Source: Enterococcus crotali (lineage in GTDB: Bacteria; Bacillota; Bacilli; Lactobacillales; Enterococcaceae). Taken from it: DNA of 64,000 bases. Made by a program: the position numbers and the translations under genes. Within the stretch, counting starts at the first letter, position 1; each line of letters starts with the position of its first letter. The DNA is taken from assembly GCF_000633635.1 (NCBI RefSeq), contig NZ_AYPQ01000003.1, positions 215,694 through 279,693 on the forward strand, read 5' to 3'. Below the pieces are notes generated by a model. That model ran no database searches. It was not told the DNA's origin and saw only the letters and a program-made list of their open reading frames with translations. This document shows positions 26,959 through 36,788 of this stretch, piece by piece.

Positions 26959-26964
26959 ATTATA
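26959..26964 (-). promoter_or_regulatory. -10 region for the oadH/oad/cit transcript
   Basis: A perfect minus-strand TATAAT about 30 nt upstream of the first gene; the -35 is weak, suggesting an activator. The rest of the divergent gap to citH (26965-27329) is AT-rich, with an AACG/CGTT hairpin near 27052-27075 and no gene. Confidence 0.55.
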
Positions 26965-27329
26965 GGTAAAAACGATTACAATAAAATGAAATCATCAAGC
27001 CTGAATTGTTCTTTCGCTGTTCCTCTTCACGCTAAATCCTTTAAAACACAAAAAAACGCTGATATATCAACGTTTCTACGCATTTAAGGTTTTATTAATA
27101 TCTTATTAACATCTCTTTAAGAAACCGCTCCCATTTGTGTTTTTTTGGTGTTCTTTTTCCTCTTCTCGTCTATTTATCTAAACTTTCTTCGATTAAACTT
27201 AGCCTTGTTAAACGAAACAAGAAAGGGCTTTCTGAATTTACCTGACTGTTATTTTTCTATAGACCCAACACCACAAAGAGAGGCCCGATTGTTTCGGAGA
27301 ACGAATTTAGTGTTGAAGGAGAGAAAAAA

Positions 27330-28673
27330 ATGTTATTAACTGTTTTGTCTTATGTGATGATCATCGTCTTCATGTTTGTCATCATGAAAAAGAAAATGTC
27401 ACCGTTTACAGCTTTGGTTTTGATTCCACTGATTTTTGCCCTGATCGCAATGTTTGCGGGTGTTTCTAAGAAAGGCTCTATTGGAGACTTTGTTATGGAA
27501 GGAATCAAAACAACATCCACCACAGGTATCATGTTATTGTTTGCCATTCTTTATTTTTCAATCATGCTGGATGCTGGGTTATTTGACCCAATCACGAAAA
27601 AAATGATCCACATTGCAAAAGGCGATCCGATGAAAGTACTGATCGCTACAGCTGTTGTTGCAGCGGCCGTTTCTCTTAACGGAGATGGTACAACAACAAC
27701 CTTGATTTGCTGTTCTGCTTTTATTCCTATTTATAAAAAATTGGATATGAAATTAATGAACTTAGCGGTTATTGTTATTTTGCAAAATACGATCATGAAC
27801 TTACTTCCTTGGGGTGGACCGACAGCTCGCGCGATGAGTGTGTTGAATGTTGGGGCTGAAATTTTAGCTTATTTAATTCCTGGAATGATCATTGCCTTAC
27901 TTTATGTCATTTTCATCGTTGCACCTTCAATGGGTAGAAAAGAACGTGCTCGTCTAGGAATCAAACAACTGACAGATGAAGAAATCGATGCAATGACAAC
28001 TGTTACAGATGAAGAAACCTTAGCAATTCGTCGACCTAAAATTTGGCTATTCAATGCGATCTTAACGATTTCTTTGATTGCGTTGTTAGTAACAGATTCA
28101 TTCGTTGGACTTGGTTTACCACCGTTGTTCTTATTCTTAACAGGTACTGTGATTGCGTTGATGGTCAATTATCCTGTATTGAAAGATCAATCTAAACGGA
28201 TCGGTGCAAATGGCGGCGATGCTGTGCAAGTAGTTATTTTAGTGTTTGCTGCTGGTGTTTTCATGGGACTTTTCCAAGGGACTGGTATGGCAGATGCATT
28301 AGCTCAAAGTTTCACAAAAATCATTCCAAATCAATTGGCTGGTTTCTGGGGCTTAGTGATTGCGTTGATTTCCGCTCCTGGTACCTTCTTTATTTCAAAT
28401 GATGGATTCTACTTTGGTGTGCTACCTGTCTTAGCCGAAGCTGGACGTGCTTATGGTTTCACTGATATGCAAATGGCGTTAGCTTCCTTGATGGGACAAG
28501 CATTCCACTTGTTAAGTCCATTAGTTGCCTTCATCTATCTATTACTTCGTTTAACTGGTTTAGATATGGGGCAATGGCAAAAAGAATCAGCGAAATGGGC
28601 GTTAGGTATTTTCGTTATCTTTGTTGTAACAATCATTTTGACTGGTCATATGCCACTTTATATTCCGCAATAA
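27330..28673 (+). CDS. citH: CitMHS-family metal-citrate transporter
   Basis: 447 residues, about 12 membrane helices. It belongs to the CitMHS family of proton symporters that import citrate complexed with a divalent metal. Recognisable segments are AVVAAAVSLNGDGTTTTLICC (about residue 108), LLPWGGPTARA (about 153) and ISNDGFYFGVLPVLAE near residue 352. ATG 27330 follows AAGGAGAG. It is divergent from the oad/cit operon, so uptake, cleavage and decarboxylation are encoded together. The metal preference cannot be read from the sequence. Confidence 0.9.
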   Translation: MLLTVLSYVMIIVFMFVIMKKKMSPFTALVLIPLIFALIAMFAGVSKKGSIGDFVMEGIKTTSTTGIMLLFAILYFSIMLDAGLFDPITKKMIHIAKGDPMKVLIATAVVAAAVSLNGDGTTTTLICCSAFIPIYKKLDMKLMNLAVIVILQNTIMNLLPWGGPTARAMSVLNVGAEILAYLIPGMIIALLYVIFIVAPSMGRKERARLGIKQLTDEEIDAMTTVTDEETLAIRRPKIWLFNAILTISLIALLVTDSFVGLGLPPLFLFLTGTVIALMVNYPVLKDQSKRIGANGGDAVQVVILVFAAGVFMGLFQGTGMADALAQSFTKIIPNQLAGFWGLVIALISAPGTFFISNDGFYFGVLPVLAEAGRAYGFTDMQMALASLMGQAFHLLSPLVAFIYLLLRLTGLDMGQWQKESAKWALGIFVIFVVTIILTGHMPLYIPQ

Positions 28674-28697
28674 AAAACTTATTCCTTGAAAAGGCTG

Positions 28698-29081
28698 AGA
28701 CAAAAGCGTTTAGCTCCTAGAACCAAGTAGGTACTGTGCAACATCAACTCGTACCTCGTTGTGTTTTACAGCAATAAGAGGGAATTTACGAAAATTGCCA
28801 AGAATCACAGTGGTTTTACGAACTGATGATGATTGGTACCTACTTGGTGCTTTTCAAATTTTTGTGACCAAGTAGGTACTGTTTTACATCAGCTCATGCT
28901 TCGCTGTGTTTCATAGCAATTCCAGCTTATTTCCGAAGGAGCTGCTTTTTTCTCGCCGTTTATTCGATTTTAAAGCGGACATCAAAACTGATTTTTAGTT
29001 TTGTCCCACCCACGCATAAAATCCAAATAAATAGTGACAAACAAGCAGCACCTTCTTAGTCCTTGAAGCTAGGCGCTTTTG
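28698..29081. repeat. composite inverted/direct repeat between citH and brnQ
   Basis: The ends are imperfect inverted repeats (28698-28718 and 29064-29081, sharing AGCT and CGCTTTT). Inside, ACCAAGTAGGTAC occurs at 28722-28734 and 28867-28879, with its complement at 28836-28848. Part of the right half (about 28921-29012) is copy B of the repeat seen at 12790 and 56181, inverted. No gene is seen in 28674-29168. It may also terminate citH and brnQ. Confidence 0.6.
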
Positions 29082-29168
29082 CTCCAACCTAGGTCGCATG
29101 TACCCTGATAAATAGTATGATCAGTTATAGTGCTATGGTGTGTATTATTCAAATTCACATCAGATCAA

Positions 29169-30515
29169 TTATAGTGCTTCTTTTTTAAATGTAATCCAAA
29201 TCAAACCAATTAAGAAACCGATGGTCGCAGGTACTACCCAACCCATGCCTATAGTAAATAAAGGCAGGTATTTTTCTGCATTAGCTAAAATAGCTGTAAC
29301 GACTGTTTGGTTTTTAACAAATTCTGGAGCACTATTCAACGCATCAAGCAGTGCAGCAAACAAAGTTACATAAGTAGTCATGCGGTAGACTTCTTTTCGG
29401 TGACGGAATAAAGGACTGATGATCACTAAAATCATCAATGTCATTGCTAATGGATAAAGAAACATCAAAACAGGAACCGAAAACTGAATAATATTTGTTA
29501 GACCAACATTTGCAAATAAGCAAGGTAAAATACTAGCTGCTGCAATATAGAAGGCATAAGAACCTTTTGGAAACAGTTCGCTGAACGTTTCAGAACAAGC
29601 TGTAATCAATCCAATCGCCGTTTTTAAACAAGCTAAAATAACAATAAAAGCGAGTAAAATACTGCCTAAATTACCCAAGTAATGGTTAGCAATCTGCGCT
29701 AAAGCAATCCCACCATTCTCACTAAGAGGGAATTTTCCTAAACTCATCGTTCCCATGTAAGATAATAGCGTATAAATGATTCCCATCAAGATAATGCTGA
29801 TTGCACCAGATTTTATTGTATCTTTAGCAATATCATTTGGCTTTTCTACACCCATGCCTCTAATTGTTGAAACAATGATGATTCCAAAAGCAAGAGAAGC
29901 CAGTGCATCTAATGTATTATATCCTTCAGTAAAGCCCTTGAAAAAAGGATTTGTTGCATAAGTTTCAGCGACAGGCGCAGAAGATACAGATCCTAACGGA
30001 GTCAGAAAAGCAAATAAAATCAAAATAGCCAATAAAGATAAAAATAATGGATTTAAAAATTTGCCTACATAACCTAATAATTTAGTCGGCTTACGTGAAA
30101 AGGCCCAGGCGACTAAAAAGAACAGCGCTGAAAAGATTGCTAAAATCAATTTATGCTGATCGCTTGGAATAAAAGGAGCCAACCCAATTTCAAACGATGT
30201 CGTTGCTAAACGGGGTAATGCAAAGAACGGTCCAATCGTCAGATATAATAATACAGTAAAAGCAACGGCATAACGACGGTTGACCCGAGTCGCTAAATCA
30301 AAAACTCCATTACTTTTGGAAATACCGATAGCAATCACACCTAAAAACGGTAAGCCAATTCCTGTAATCAAAAAGCCCAGATTAGCTAGAAAAATACTAG
30401 CGCCAGCTTCTTGCCCCATATGAACAGGAAAAATCAGATTTCCAGCTCCGAAAAATAGGCCAAATAGCATGGAACCAACATAAAGGTAATCGCGCCATGA
30501 TAATTTCTTTGTCAC
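29169..30515 (-). CDS. brnQ: branched-chain amino acid transport system II carrier protein
   Basis: 448 residues, 12 membrane helices, LIVCS family. It imports leucine, isoleucine or valine with Na+ or H+. Family patterns include the N-terminal [18 protein letters not shown] (about residue 20), PFLGVIAIG and [13 protein letters not shown] at the end. Single-gene unit on the minus strand, followed by the repeat region that separates it from citH. Start at ATG 30515. Confidence 0.92.
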   Translation of the reverse strand: MTKKLSWRDYLYVGSMLFGLFFGAGNLIFPVHMGQEAGASIFLANLGFLITGIGLPFLGVIAIGISKSNGVFDLATRVNRRYAVAFTVLLYLTIGPFFALPRLATTSFEIGLAPFIPSDQHKLILAIFSALFFLVAWAFSRKPTKLLGYVGKFLNPLFLSLLAILILFAFLTPLGSVSSAPVAETYATNPFFKGFTEGYNTLDALASLAFGIIIVSTIRGMGVEKPNDIAKDTIKSGAISIILMGIIYTLLSYMGTMSLGKFPLSENGGIALAQIANHYLGNLGSILLAFIVILACLKTAIGLITACSETFSELFPKGSYAFYIAAASILPCLFANVGLTNIIQFSVPVLMFLYPLAMTLMILVIISPLFRHRKEVYRMTTYVTLFAALLDALNSAPEFVKNQTVVTAILANAEKYLPLFTIGMGWVVPATIGFLIGLIWITFKKEAL

Positions 30516-30630
30516 ACTTCAACACTCCTTAAACTTTGTCCTTACTAAAAGTACCAGAATAAGAAGGGTACAGCAAGTGAATTTTCAGAAAAAGCTTGAG
30601 GTTTTCAGAGAACATTAAAGAACGCTGAGA

Positions 30631-31122
30631 TTAATCGACAAAATAGGCAAATTGATAATCATCACAGAACGTTTCATTGATAAAAAATTCATCCTTAAAT
30701 AGTGCTTCTTGAATAAAACCGTTCTTGCGATAAAACTGGATTGCTTTGGTATTTGGGCCCATGACCCGTAAAGAAATCTTGTGGATCCCTTCTTTGACAG
30801 CAGCATCTTTTACATAGTTCAGTAGCTTTCCGCCAATCCCTAATGATTGACTATCTGGATGAACGCCTATACCAAGCATCCATTGTTTTTTATGTGCGAT
30901 TAGTGGTGTTGGATGGTGAACATCGATAAAACCGTGAACCCTATCTTCACTTACTGCAACAAAAATGGTTCGTCCTTCAGTTTTTTCTTTATACTCATCA
31001 ACTGAGTGATAATAGTGAAGAACAGGAGAGTTTTCATTTGTCCAAATGCTATTTTCAATTTCAAGTAATGCTGGAAAATCTTTTTCTTCAAGTAGTCTAA
31101 TTTCTATTTTTTTATTCATCAT
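30631..31122 (-). CDS. GNAT family N-acetyltransferase
   Basis: 163 residues with the GNAT fold. Motif A is LGIGVHPDSQSLGIGGKLL (acetyl-CoA binding Q/R-x-x-G-x-G/A variant, about residue 85), followed by a NTKAIQFYRKNGF motif B (about residue 125). The substrate is unknown. The start overlaps the mazG stop (ATATGATG), so the two genes are translationally coupled. Confidence 0.85.
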   Translation of the reverse strand: MMNKKIEIRLLEEKDFPALLEIENSIWTNENSPVLHYYHSVDEYKEKTEGRTIFVAVSEDRVHGFIDVHHPTPLIAHKKQWMLGIGVHPDSQSLGIGGKLLNYVKDAAVKEGIHKISLRVMGPNTKAIQFYRKNGFIQEALFKDEFFINETFCDDYQFAYFVD

Positions 31123-31460
31123 ATGCTCTCTTTCCCTATGTTTTGCTCATTAAAACGTTCTTCAAGTTTTTGTTTGTGAGAAGTTAAAATATCTTCAAAA
31201 CGAATATCATATTTATCAGCTAAAATGAAAATGTTATCTAAAACGTCACCAAGCTCTTCAGTCAGGTCTTGAATTAAGGCTTCTGGCGCTTTTTCGTCTT
31301 CATCTGGTCGATCACGTCCAATCTCTAATGCACGAACCGCGCGTGCAACTTCACCTGTTTCTTCAGCTAAAAAGCCAACACGAGCGAATGAGTTGAGTGC
31401 ATACCATCCTCTCTTTTTATAAAAATTACTGATCCATAATTGATAATGTTGAAGTTCCAT
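31119..31460 (-). CDS. MazG-like nucleotide pyrophosphohydrolase
   Basis: 113 residues of the short MazG/all-alpha NTP pyrophosphatase type. It has the metal-binding pattern EETGEVARAVRALE (about residue 32) and a second E-x-x-D element, EELGDVLDNIFILAD (about residue 70). Such enzymes hydrolyse non-canonical or excess nucleoside triphosphates. Start at ATG 31460; overlaps the GNAT gene downstream. Confidence 0.85.
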   Translation of the reverse strand: MELQHYQLWISNFYKKRGWYALNSFARVGFLAEETGEVARAVRALEIGRDRPDEDEKAPEALIQDLTEELGDVLDNIFILADKYDIRFEDILTSHKQKLEERFNEQNIGKESI

Positions 31461-31630
31461 ATCAATCCCTCCATTCTATTTTACTATGTTAGCATATAGA
31501 TAGAAAAAAAAGAGCCTTTAAGTTACTAGATATTAAAATAATAAACATTTTTTTCAAAGCAAATAGTTCCTATTTGTAGTATCATAATCAAATATAAGGA
31601 ATAACTCAAAAAATGGAGGAGAATAAGCAA

Positions 31631-32269
31631 ATGACCACATTTTATTTTGTTAGACATGGAAAAACTGAATTGAATCTAAGCTTGCGCTTTCAAGGAGGAG
31701 AGATCGATTCGCCCTTATTACCTGTAGGGATTGAACAAGCAATCCAGGCTGGCCGTTATCTTTCTGATATCTCGTTTGATGCAGTTGCAGTCAGTACTCA
31801 AAAGCGCGCGATGGACACGGCCAATTATCTTCTTAAGGAAAATAACTTTTTAGATGGTTTGACCGTTCAGTATCATAATAGTTTGAGAGAAATTAGATTT
31901 GGCAAACGAGAAGGGGCTGAGATTGATCATAACGATGAACAAACTAATTATTTACGTAACCGTCCAGATTTATATGATCCCACGGCGTTTGGCGGTGAGA
32001 CGATCGATTCTTTAGTTACCCGTTCGACTGAAATGATCGAACAGCTCAGCAGAAGCTATCCAAATGGGAAAGTACTAATTGTCGCCCATGGTGTGTTATT
32101 GATTACGTTGATCAATTCATTGGCTGGAAAAGAAAAATCGAAATGGCGTGAAGGCGGACCGCTAGCAAATACCAGTATTACGATCTTAGAAAATAAACAT
32201 GAGCAAAAAAACTATACGATAAAATCATTTAATGATATTTCCTACCAATCACAAAATGAAGAGGCATAA
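31631..32269 (+). CDS. histidine phosphatase family protein
   Basis: About 212 residues from ATG 31631, after GGAGG; an ATG at 31613 precedes that site. The RHG motif VRHGKTELN is near the N-terminus and the second histidine is in VAHGVLLIT (about residue 155). Cytosolic, unlike the lipoprotein relative at 2571-3413, with which it shares the ending pattern (SFNDISY against SVNDLSY). The substrate is unknown. Followed 44 nt later by a LOG protein gene. Confidence 0.88.
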   Translation: MTTFYFVRHGKTELNLSLRFQGGEIDSPLLPVGIEQAIQAGRYLSDISFDAVAVSTQKRAMDTANYLLKENNFLDGLTVQYHNSLREIRFGKREGAEIDHNDEQTNYLRNRPDLYDPTAFGGETIDSLVTRSTEMIEQLSRSYPNGKVLIVAHGVLLITLINSLAGKEKSKWREGGPLANTSITILENKHEQKNYTIKSFNDISYQSQNEEA

Positions 32270-32313
32270 AAGTAAATAAAGGGTTATATTTAACTGGAAT
32301 AGGTGGAGATTAT

Positions 32314-32880
32314 ATGAAGAAAATGGCCGTATATTGTGGTGCCAGTACAGGCAATAATGTAATATACCAAGAACGAACTGAAGAATTAGGACAATGGATG
32401 AGCAACAATGAGTATGAGCTTGTCTTTGGTGGAGGAAAAGTTGGTTTAATGGGCATTTTGGCAGATACTATTATTGAAAATGGTGGTAAAGCGATCGGTG
32501 TTATGCCGACTTTTCTAATGGAAAGAGAACTAGCCCATCAAACAATCACAGAAATGCATATTGTGAATGATATGCACGAACGTAAAAGAAAAATGATCGA
32601 CTTAGCAGATTGCTATTTAGCACTACCAGGAGGTCCAGGAACATTGGAAGAAATTTCAGAGGTTGTTTCTTGGGGACGTATTGGGGAACATCAAAATCCT
32701 TGTATCTTTTTTAATGTGGCTGGCTATTATGATTTATTAGCCGATTTCTTTGATAAGATGGTTATGGATGGTTTTTTAACTAAGGAAGATCGAGCAAAAA
32801 TATTCTTTTCAGAAGATCTGGATCAGATACAACAGTTTATTGAAAAATATACGCCACCTGAAATCCGTTCTTATAAATAG
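32314..32880 (+). CDS. LOG family protein (putative cytokinin riboside monophosphate hydrolase)
   Basis: 188 residues, Rossmann fold, with CGASTGN at the start, FGGGKVGLMG (about residue 37) and the family signature PGGPGTLEE (about residue 106). LOG enzymes release the base from nucleoside 5'-monophosphates; the natural bacterial substrate is unclear. It probably shares a transcript with the histidine phosphatase gene and ends at a strong terminator. Confidence 0.88.
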   Translation: MKKMAVYCGASTGNNVIYQERTEELGQWMSNNEYELVFGGGKVGLMGILADTIIENGGKAIGVMPTFLMERELAHQTITEMHIVNDMHERKRKMIDLADCYLALPGGPGTLEEISEVVSWGRIGEHQNPCIFFNVAGYYDLLADFFDKMVMDGFLTKEDRAKIFFSEDLDQIQQFIEKYTPPEIRSYK

Positions 32881-32894
32881 CTGGAAAGACTAAT

Positions 32895-32952
32895 AAAATC
32901 CGGTGCTTGTGCGTAACTTTTAACGTTATACACAAGCACCGGATTTCTTTTC
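32895..32952. terminator. strong bidirectional terminator
   Basis: AATCCGGTGCTTGTG is perfectly complementary to a second arm ending at about 32947. It serves the LOG gene and the convergent surface-protein gene. Confidence 0.85.
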
Positions 32953-32982
32953 TAAACGCACCATCATTTGGCTAAAAATTCG

Positions 32983-35738
32983 TTATTCTTTTTTATTCCG
33001 CTTATTTCTATAGTACAAAATGACAGCTACAACAATGATGATCAATCCAATCAGCAATAACCATGACTGAACTTTTTCACCAGCATTAGGAATTTGTCCA
33101 CTACTTTTTGGTGTTTCTGGAACTTTTGGATTTATGGTATCTTTTGGTTTTACAGCGTCTTTTATTTTTTTATTGACGACTTTGTAGGACCAATTTTCAG
33201 GAGTAGTAACTGCTAGTTCGCCTTTTGAATTTTGATCGATCGTTAACTGGATCGGAGCGATTGCTTCATAACCTGATAAAGGTGCAATTTCAACTAATTG
33301 ATAGCTTCCTTTATCCAAATTAGTAAAGGTCACCGCACCATTTTTATCGGATGTTTGGACATCTCCAACCTGTACACCTTGTGCATTTAGCAATTTGAAG
33401 CGTACATTCTGCAGAGGTTGATCCTCTTCATCAACTTTAGTAAACGTTAAATTCGTTTTATTCAACTGATTCGTCAGAATTATTTTATCGTGAGTAGTGT
33501 CAGTGCTAGAAATATAATTGGGATCCGTATTGACTTCAGTTGCTGAATAGGTAAAGTCTTCCCCTTTATTATTAAAAGCTGCTAAAAAGACACTGTTTGT
33601 TTCATTTTGCGGCGTGATCGAATCAACAGTAAATGACCATTGATCAGAAGTTTCGGTAGGCTTACTTAATAAAATAGGCTGACTTTCTTGCCAAGCGGTA
33701 CTTGTTACGACTGTACGTTTCAGAATAACGGAAATAGCATCTGGTCGTAAGCCAAGTTGGTTGTTATTATCTATCCAATTTTTTTCAATGTTCACCATTG
33801 TTCCAGGAGCTTTCACAGAAGGAATTGGAAAATCTACAAGGTTCCCTTTGCTAGTTGTATCTAAGGTTGTTCGACCATTTGCTAGATACCAATGATCCGG
33901 AATAAAGGAGGATGCTTCCGTATCGATTCGTATTTGATAAGTCATGCTTAAGTGTTCATCTTTACCTAAAGTTATTCCTGTTAGTTCCAGTTGGTTATCT
34001 GCTGCAGTAATAACCACTTTATTCACTAATTCGGGTGCAACTACCCAGAAACCAGATTCATTTTTTCGAAATCCTTGTAAAGTGTAATCTTCTGGCGAAA
34101 ATGTACTACTGTTTTTTGCAGTAGAATTTGCTCCCCCATAGGATCAATTACAGTTCCATTTGGGACAGTATGTTCCACTCGTGCGGCAACGTTACTTAAA
34201 GCTTCTCCTAATTGTGAGAGATCAGCATCAATAGGTAAATATTTGGCTTCGCTGCTTGCCAAGTTTTTAGAGACATATTCGCCACGATCACTTGGTGCCA
34301 CCCCAATGGAATAAAGGTCATACCCTTTTAATTTTAAGTCGACAGAAGTACCTAGAGATAAATTAGCAATTTCTTTGGCACTCATGAATGTTGCATTTGC
34401 TGGATCTTCGTCCACAGTTGTTTGACTACTTGAATAATACAGTGGGGAATTAATAGCAAAATCACGATAATAGGTTTTGTCACTAAATCCATTGTAAGGT
34501 TTTATTTGTCCATCATTTGTGTATAAAATTGCATCATCAGCAGGATGATAAGCACGGTTAACGCTGCCATCTCCAATATGCACGATCATCTTCCGTTGAA
34601 CGTCAGGTTTGGCAGATGTCTCAAATAAATTATCAGCAGCTACCAAACCTTTTTGTATAAATGTTCCAGAATGGCTCTTACTGGAATCTTCAAGAAAGTT
34701 TACTAATTCTTCTTTGTTCCCAGTAAATGGTTGAACATAACTATCCCGATTATAGGCAATAATGCCAACTCTAACTTTTCCGCTGGCTAAAGAGTTATCG
34801 ATTTGGTCTAAAAATTCCTCAACACCATGAATTGTATTTTGCAGCTTTTGTCCGTTCATTGTGGAAGAATAATCAATAACTAAAGCTATCTCTATCGGAT
34901 TTGGTAATTCGTTTCCTTTTATGTCTAAAGTGATGTCGAATAATCCTTGTTTACCCGTTACTTCTTTTACTGTTTTTTTCACGTAAGCTTCATCATTATA
35001 ATTCACATATCCTTCATTATCGAATGGTGATTCTGTTGTAGCTCCATACGCGTAATTTAATGTGTTTTCACCTGATTTCCCTTGATCATTATTTGTTATA
35101 TAATCTCCACTTGAGTTAGTTGTATAATCAAAATTGATTGTTTGCAGTGTTGGTGAGATTAAATCTGGAATGACTGAATCATGGAGCGCAGGTTCAAAAT
35201 CTGTTTGATCTTCTTTCGTTTGTACAGTTGTAGCTTTCTCCTGTAGCGACTGATTGTTAGGACTAGGAGTTACTTCCTTGGATGGTAAAAGAATCTCTTT
35301 AGAAAAATTGGCACTTGTGACTTTCAAAAGAGAATTAGGTGAAAATGCACTAATAGGTGACTTTAACGATAACTTGATTAAGCCTTGATAGGTTGGAGCA
35401 ATTGTTAATTGAAGCTTGTTTTCTTTTAATGAGCCAACACCAACGGTTTGACTGTTCTGATCACTTAATAATAAGTTGTCGTTATCCGTGAATTGTATAT
35501 CGTTTGAAAACATAATAATTTGTTCTGAAATATCACCGACAGGTTTTGATAACGATAAAGAAACATTCAATTCATTTGCTTCTTTATCGTTATCAATATG
35601 GATATCTTCTAAATCTACAAAGGCAGTGGGTTGCCCAGTTATTTCTTGGGCCGTCGCTACCAGTGGAATAAGCATCTGGACAACTGTTAGTATTAGTAGA
35701 CTTACGAAAGTAATTAATTTTCCTTGATAATTTCTCAT
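32983..35738 (-). pseudogene. VWA-domain cell-wall surface protein, apparent frameshift
   Basis: One large gene split in two frames. The N-terminal part (34041-35738) has a signal peptide (cleavage near ATAQE), a roughly 230-residue leader region and a von Willebrand A domain with a MIDAS-like DYSSTMNG and a later GDGSVN. The C-terminal part (to 32983) has a SpaA/Cna-B-type repeat (LTFTKVDEEDQPLQNVRFKL), a proline-rich stretch, a sorting-signal-like IPNAGE, a membrane helix and a KRNKK tail. The frames join if the run of six T at 34112-34117 were seven. The start at 35738 follows GGGAG. It is likely a pilin-tip or adhesin-type protein; the ligand is unknown. Confidence 0.75.
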
Positions 35739-35871
35739 GTAAAACTCCCTGCTTTCCAAATTTTTATAATTATAATAGATGTCACCTTACATTGTAGGTT
35801 TATTTTTTATTTATTCCAAATATATTACTTTGAAAAGTCTTTTTTTTTAAACAAATGAACAAAAGTGTAAA

Positions 35872-35904
35872 AAAACAAACTAGAAAAAGGTCTAGTTTGT
35901 TTTG
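35872..35904 (-). terminator. terminator after the amino acid ABC transporter operon
   Basis: AAACAAACTAGA pairs with TCTAGTTTGTTT, followed on the minus strand by a T tract, 13 nt after the glnQ-like stop. Confidence 0.8.
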
Positions 35905-35916
35905 ATAGTTATTTGT

Positions 35917-36656
35917 TTATTCCTTTGATAAAATACGATGTAAAAATTCTTTCGTCCGTTCTTCTTTTGGATGAACAAAAATATCTTCTGAGGTGCCTTC
36001 CTCTGCGATTACACCTTTATCCATAAAAATCACACGATCTGATACTTCTTTCGCAAATTCCATTTCATGGGTCACGATGATCATCGTTAATCCTGTATGG
36101 CTAAATCCTTCATTGTTTTTAGTACTTCACCAACCATTTCAGGATCAAGGGCCGAAGTAGGCTCATCGAATAACATTACATCAGGATTCATTGATAACGC
36201 GCGAGCGATAGCTACACGTTGTTTTTGCCCACCAGACAGTTGTGCTGGTTTTGCATCGATAAATCGTTTCATACCAACTTTATCTAGATTTTCTAAAGCG
36301 ATTTTTTGAGCGTCTTCTTTACCACGTTTCAAGACAGTGATCTGTCCAGACGTACAATTTTCTAAAACGTTCATATTATTGAATAAGTTAAACGATTGGA
36401 AAACCATGCCTAAATGTGTGCGATATTTTGGTAAGTTATAGCCACGCTCCAAAACATTTTCACCATTGTAGATGATTTTACCACCAGTTGGTTTTTCTAA
36501 TAAATTGATGCAGCGTAAAAGGGTGGATTTACCAGAACCAGAAGAACCAATGATGGTTACAACTTCTCCTTTATTTACTGTCACATTGATATCTTTTAAA
36601 ACTTCATTTTCACCGAAACTTTTTCGTAAATGCTCGACGTCAATAATTGTATTCAT
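35917..36656 (-). pseudogene. polar amino acid ABC transporter ATP-binding protein, apparent frameshift
   Basis: GlnQ/ArtM-type ATPase. Walker A is GSSGSGKST (about residue 37), the Q-loop FQSFNLF, the signature [15 protein letters not shown] (about residue 140) and Walker [13 protein letters not shown]. As given, the frame stops after IQD near 36087. The rest ([18 protein letters not shown], with the H-loop histidine, to a stop at 35917) is in another frame. One extra T at about 36098 joins them ([15 protein letters not shown]) to 247 aa, the normal length. It starts at ATG 36656 after AGGAGG. The operon lies under a lysine riboswitch, so the substrate is probably lysine. Confidence 0.85.
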
Positions 36657-36788
36657 CACTATTTCCTCCTATAGTTAAAAGTCAAACAAATCGGCTGATC
36701 CTGTAAAAATTTAGAAAACCGTCATTGAAGCGTTCGATGTTTCAATGACCATTCATCTGAATTATTAAAGATTTATTTGTACAATTAA

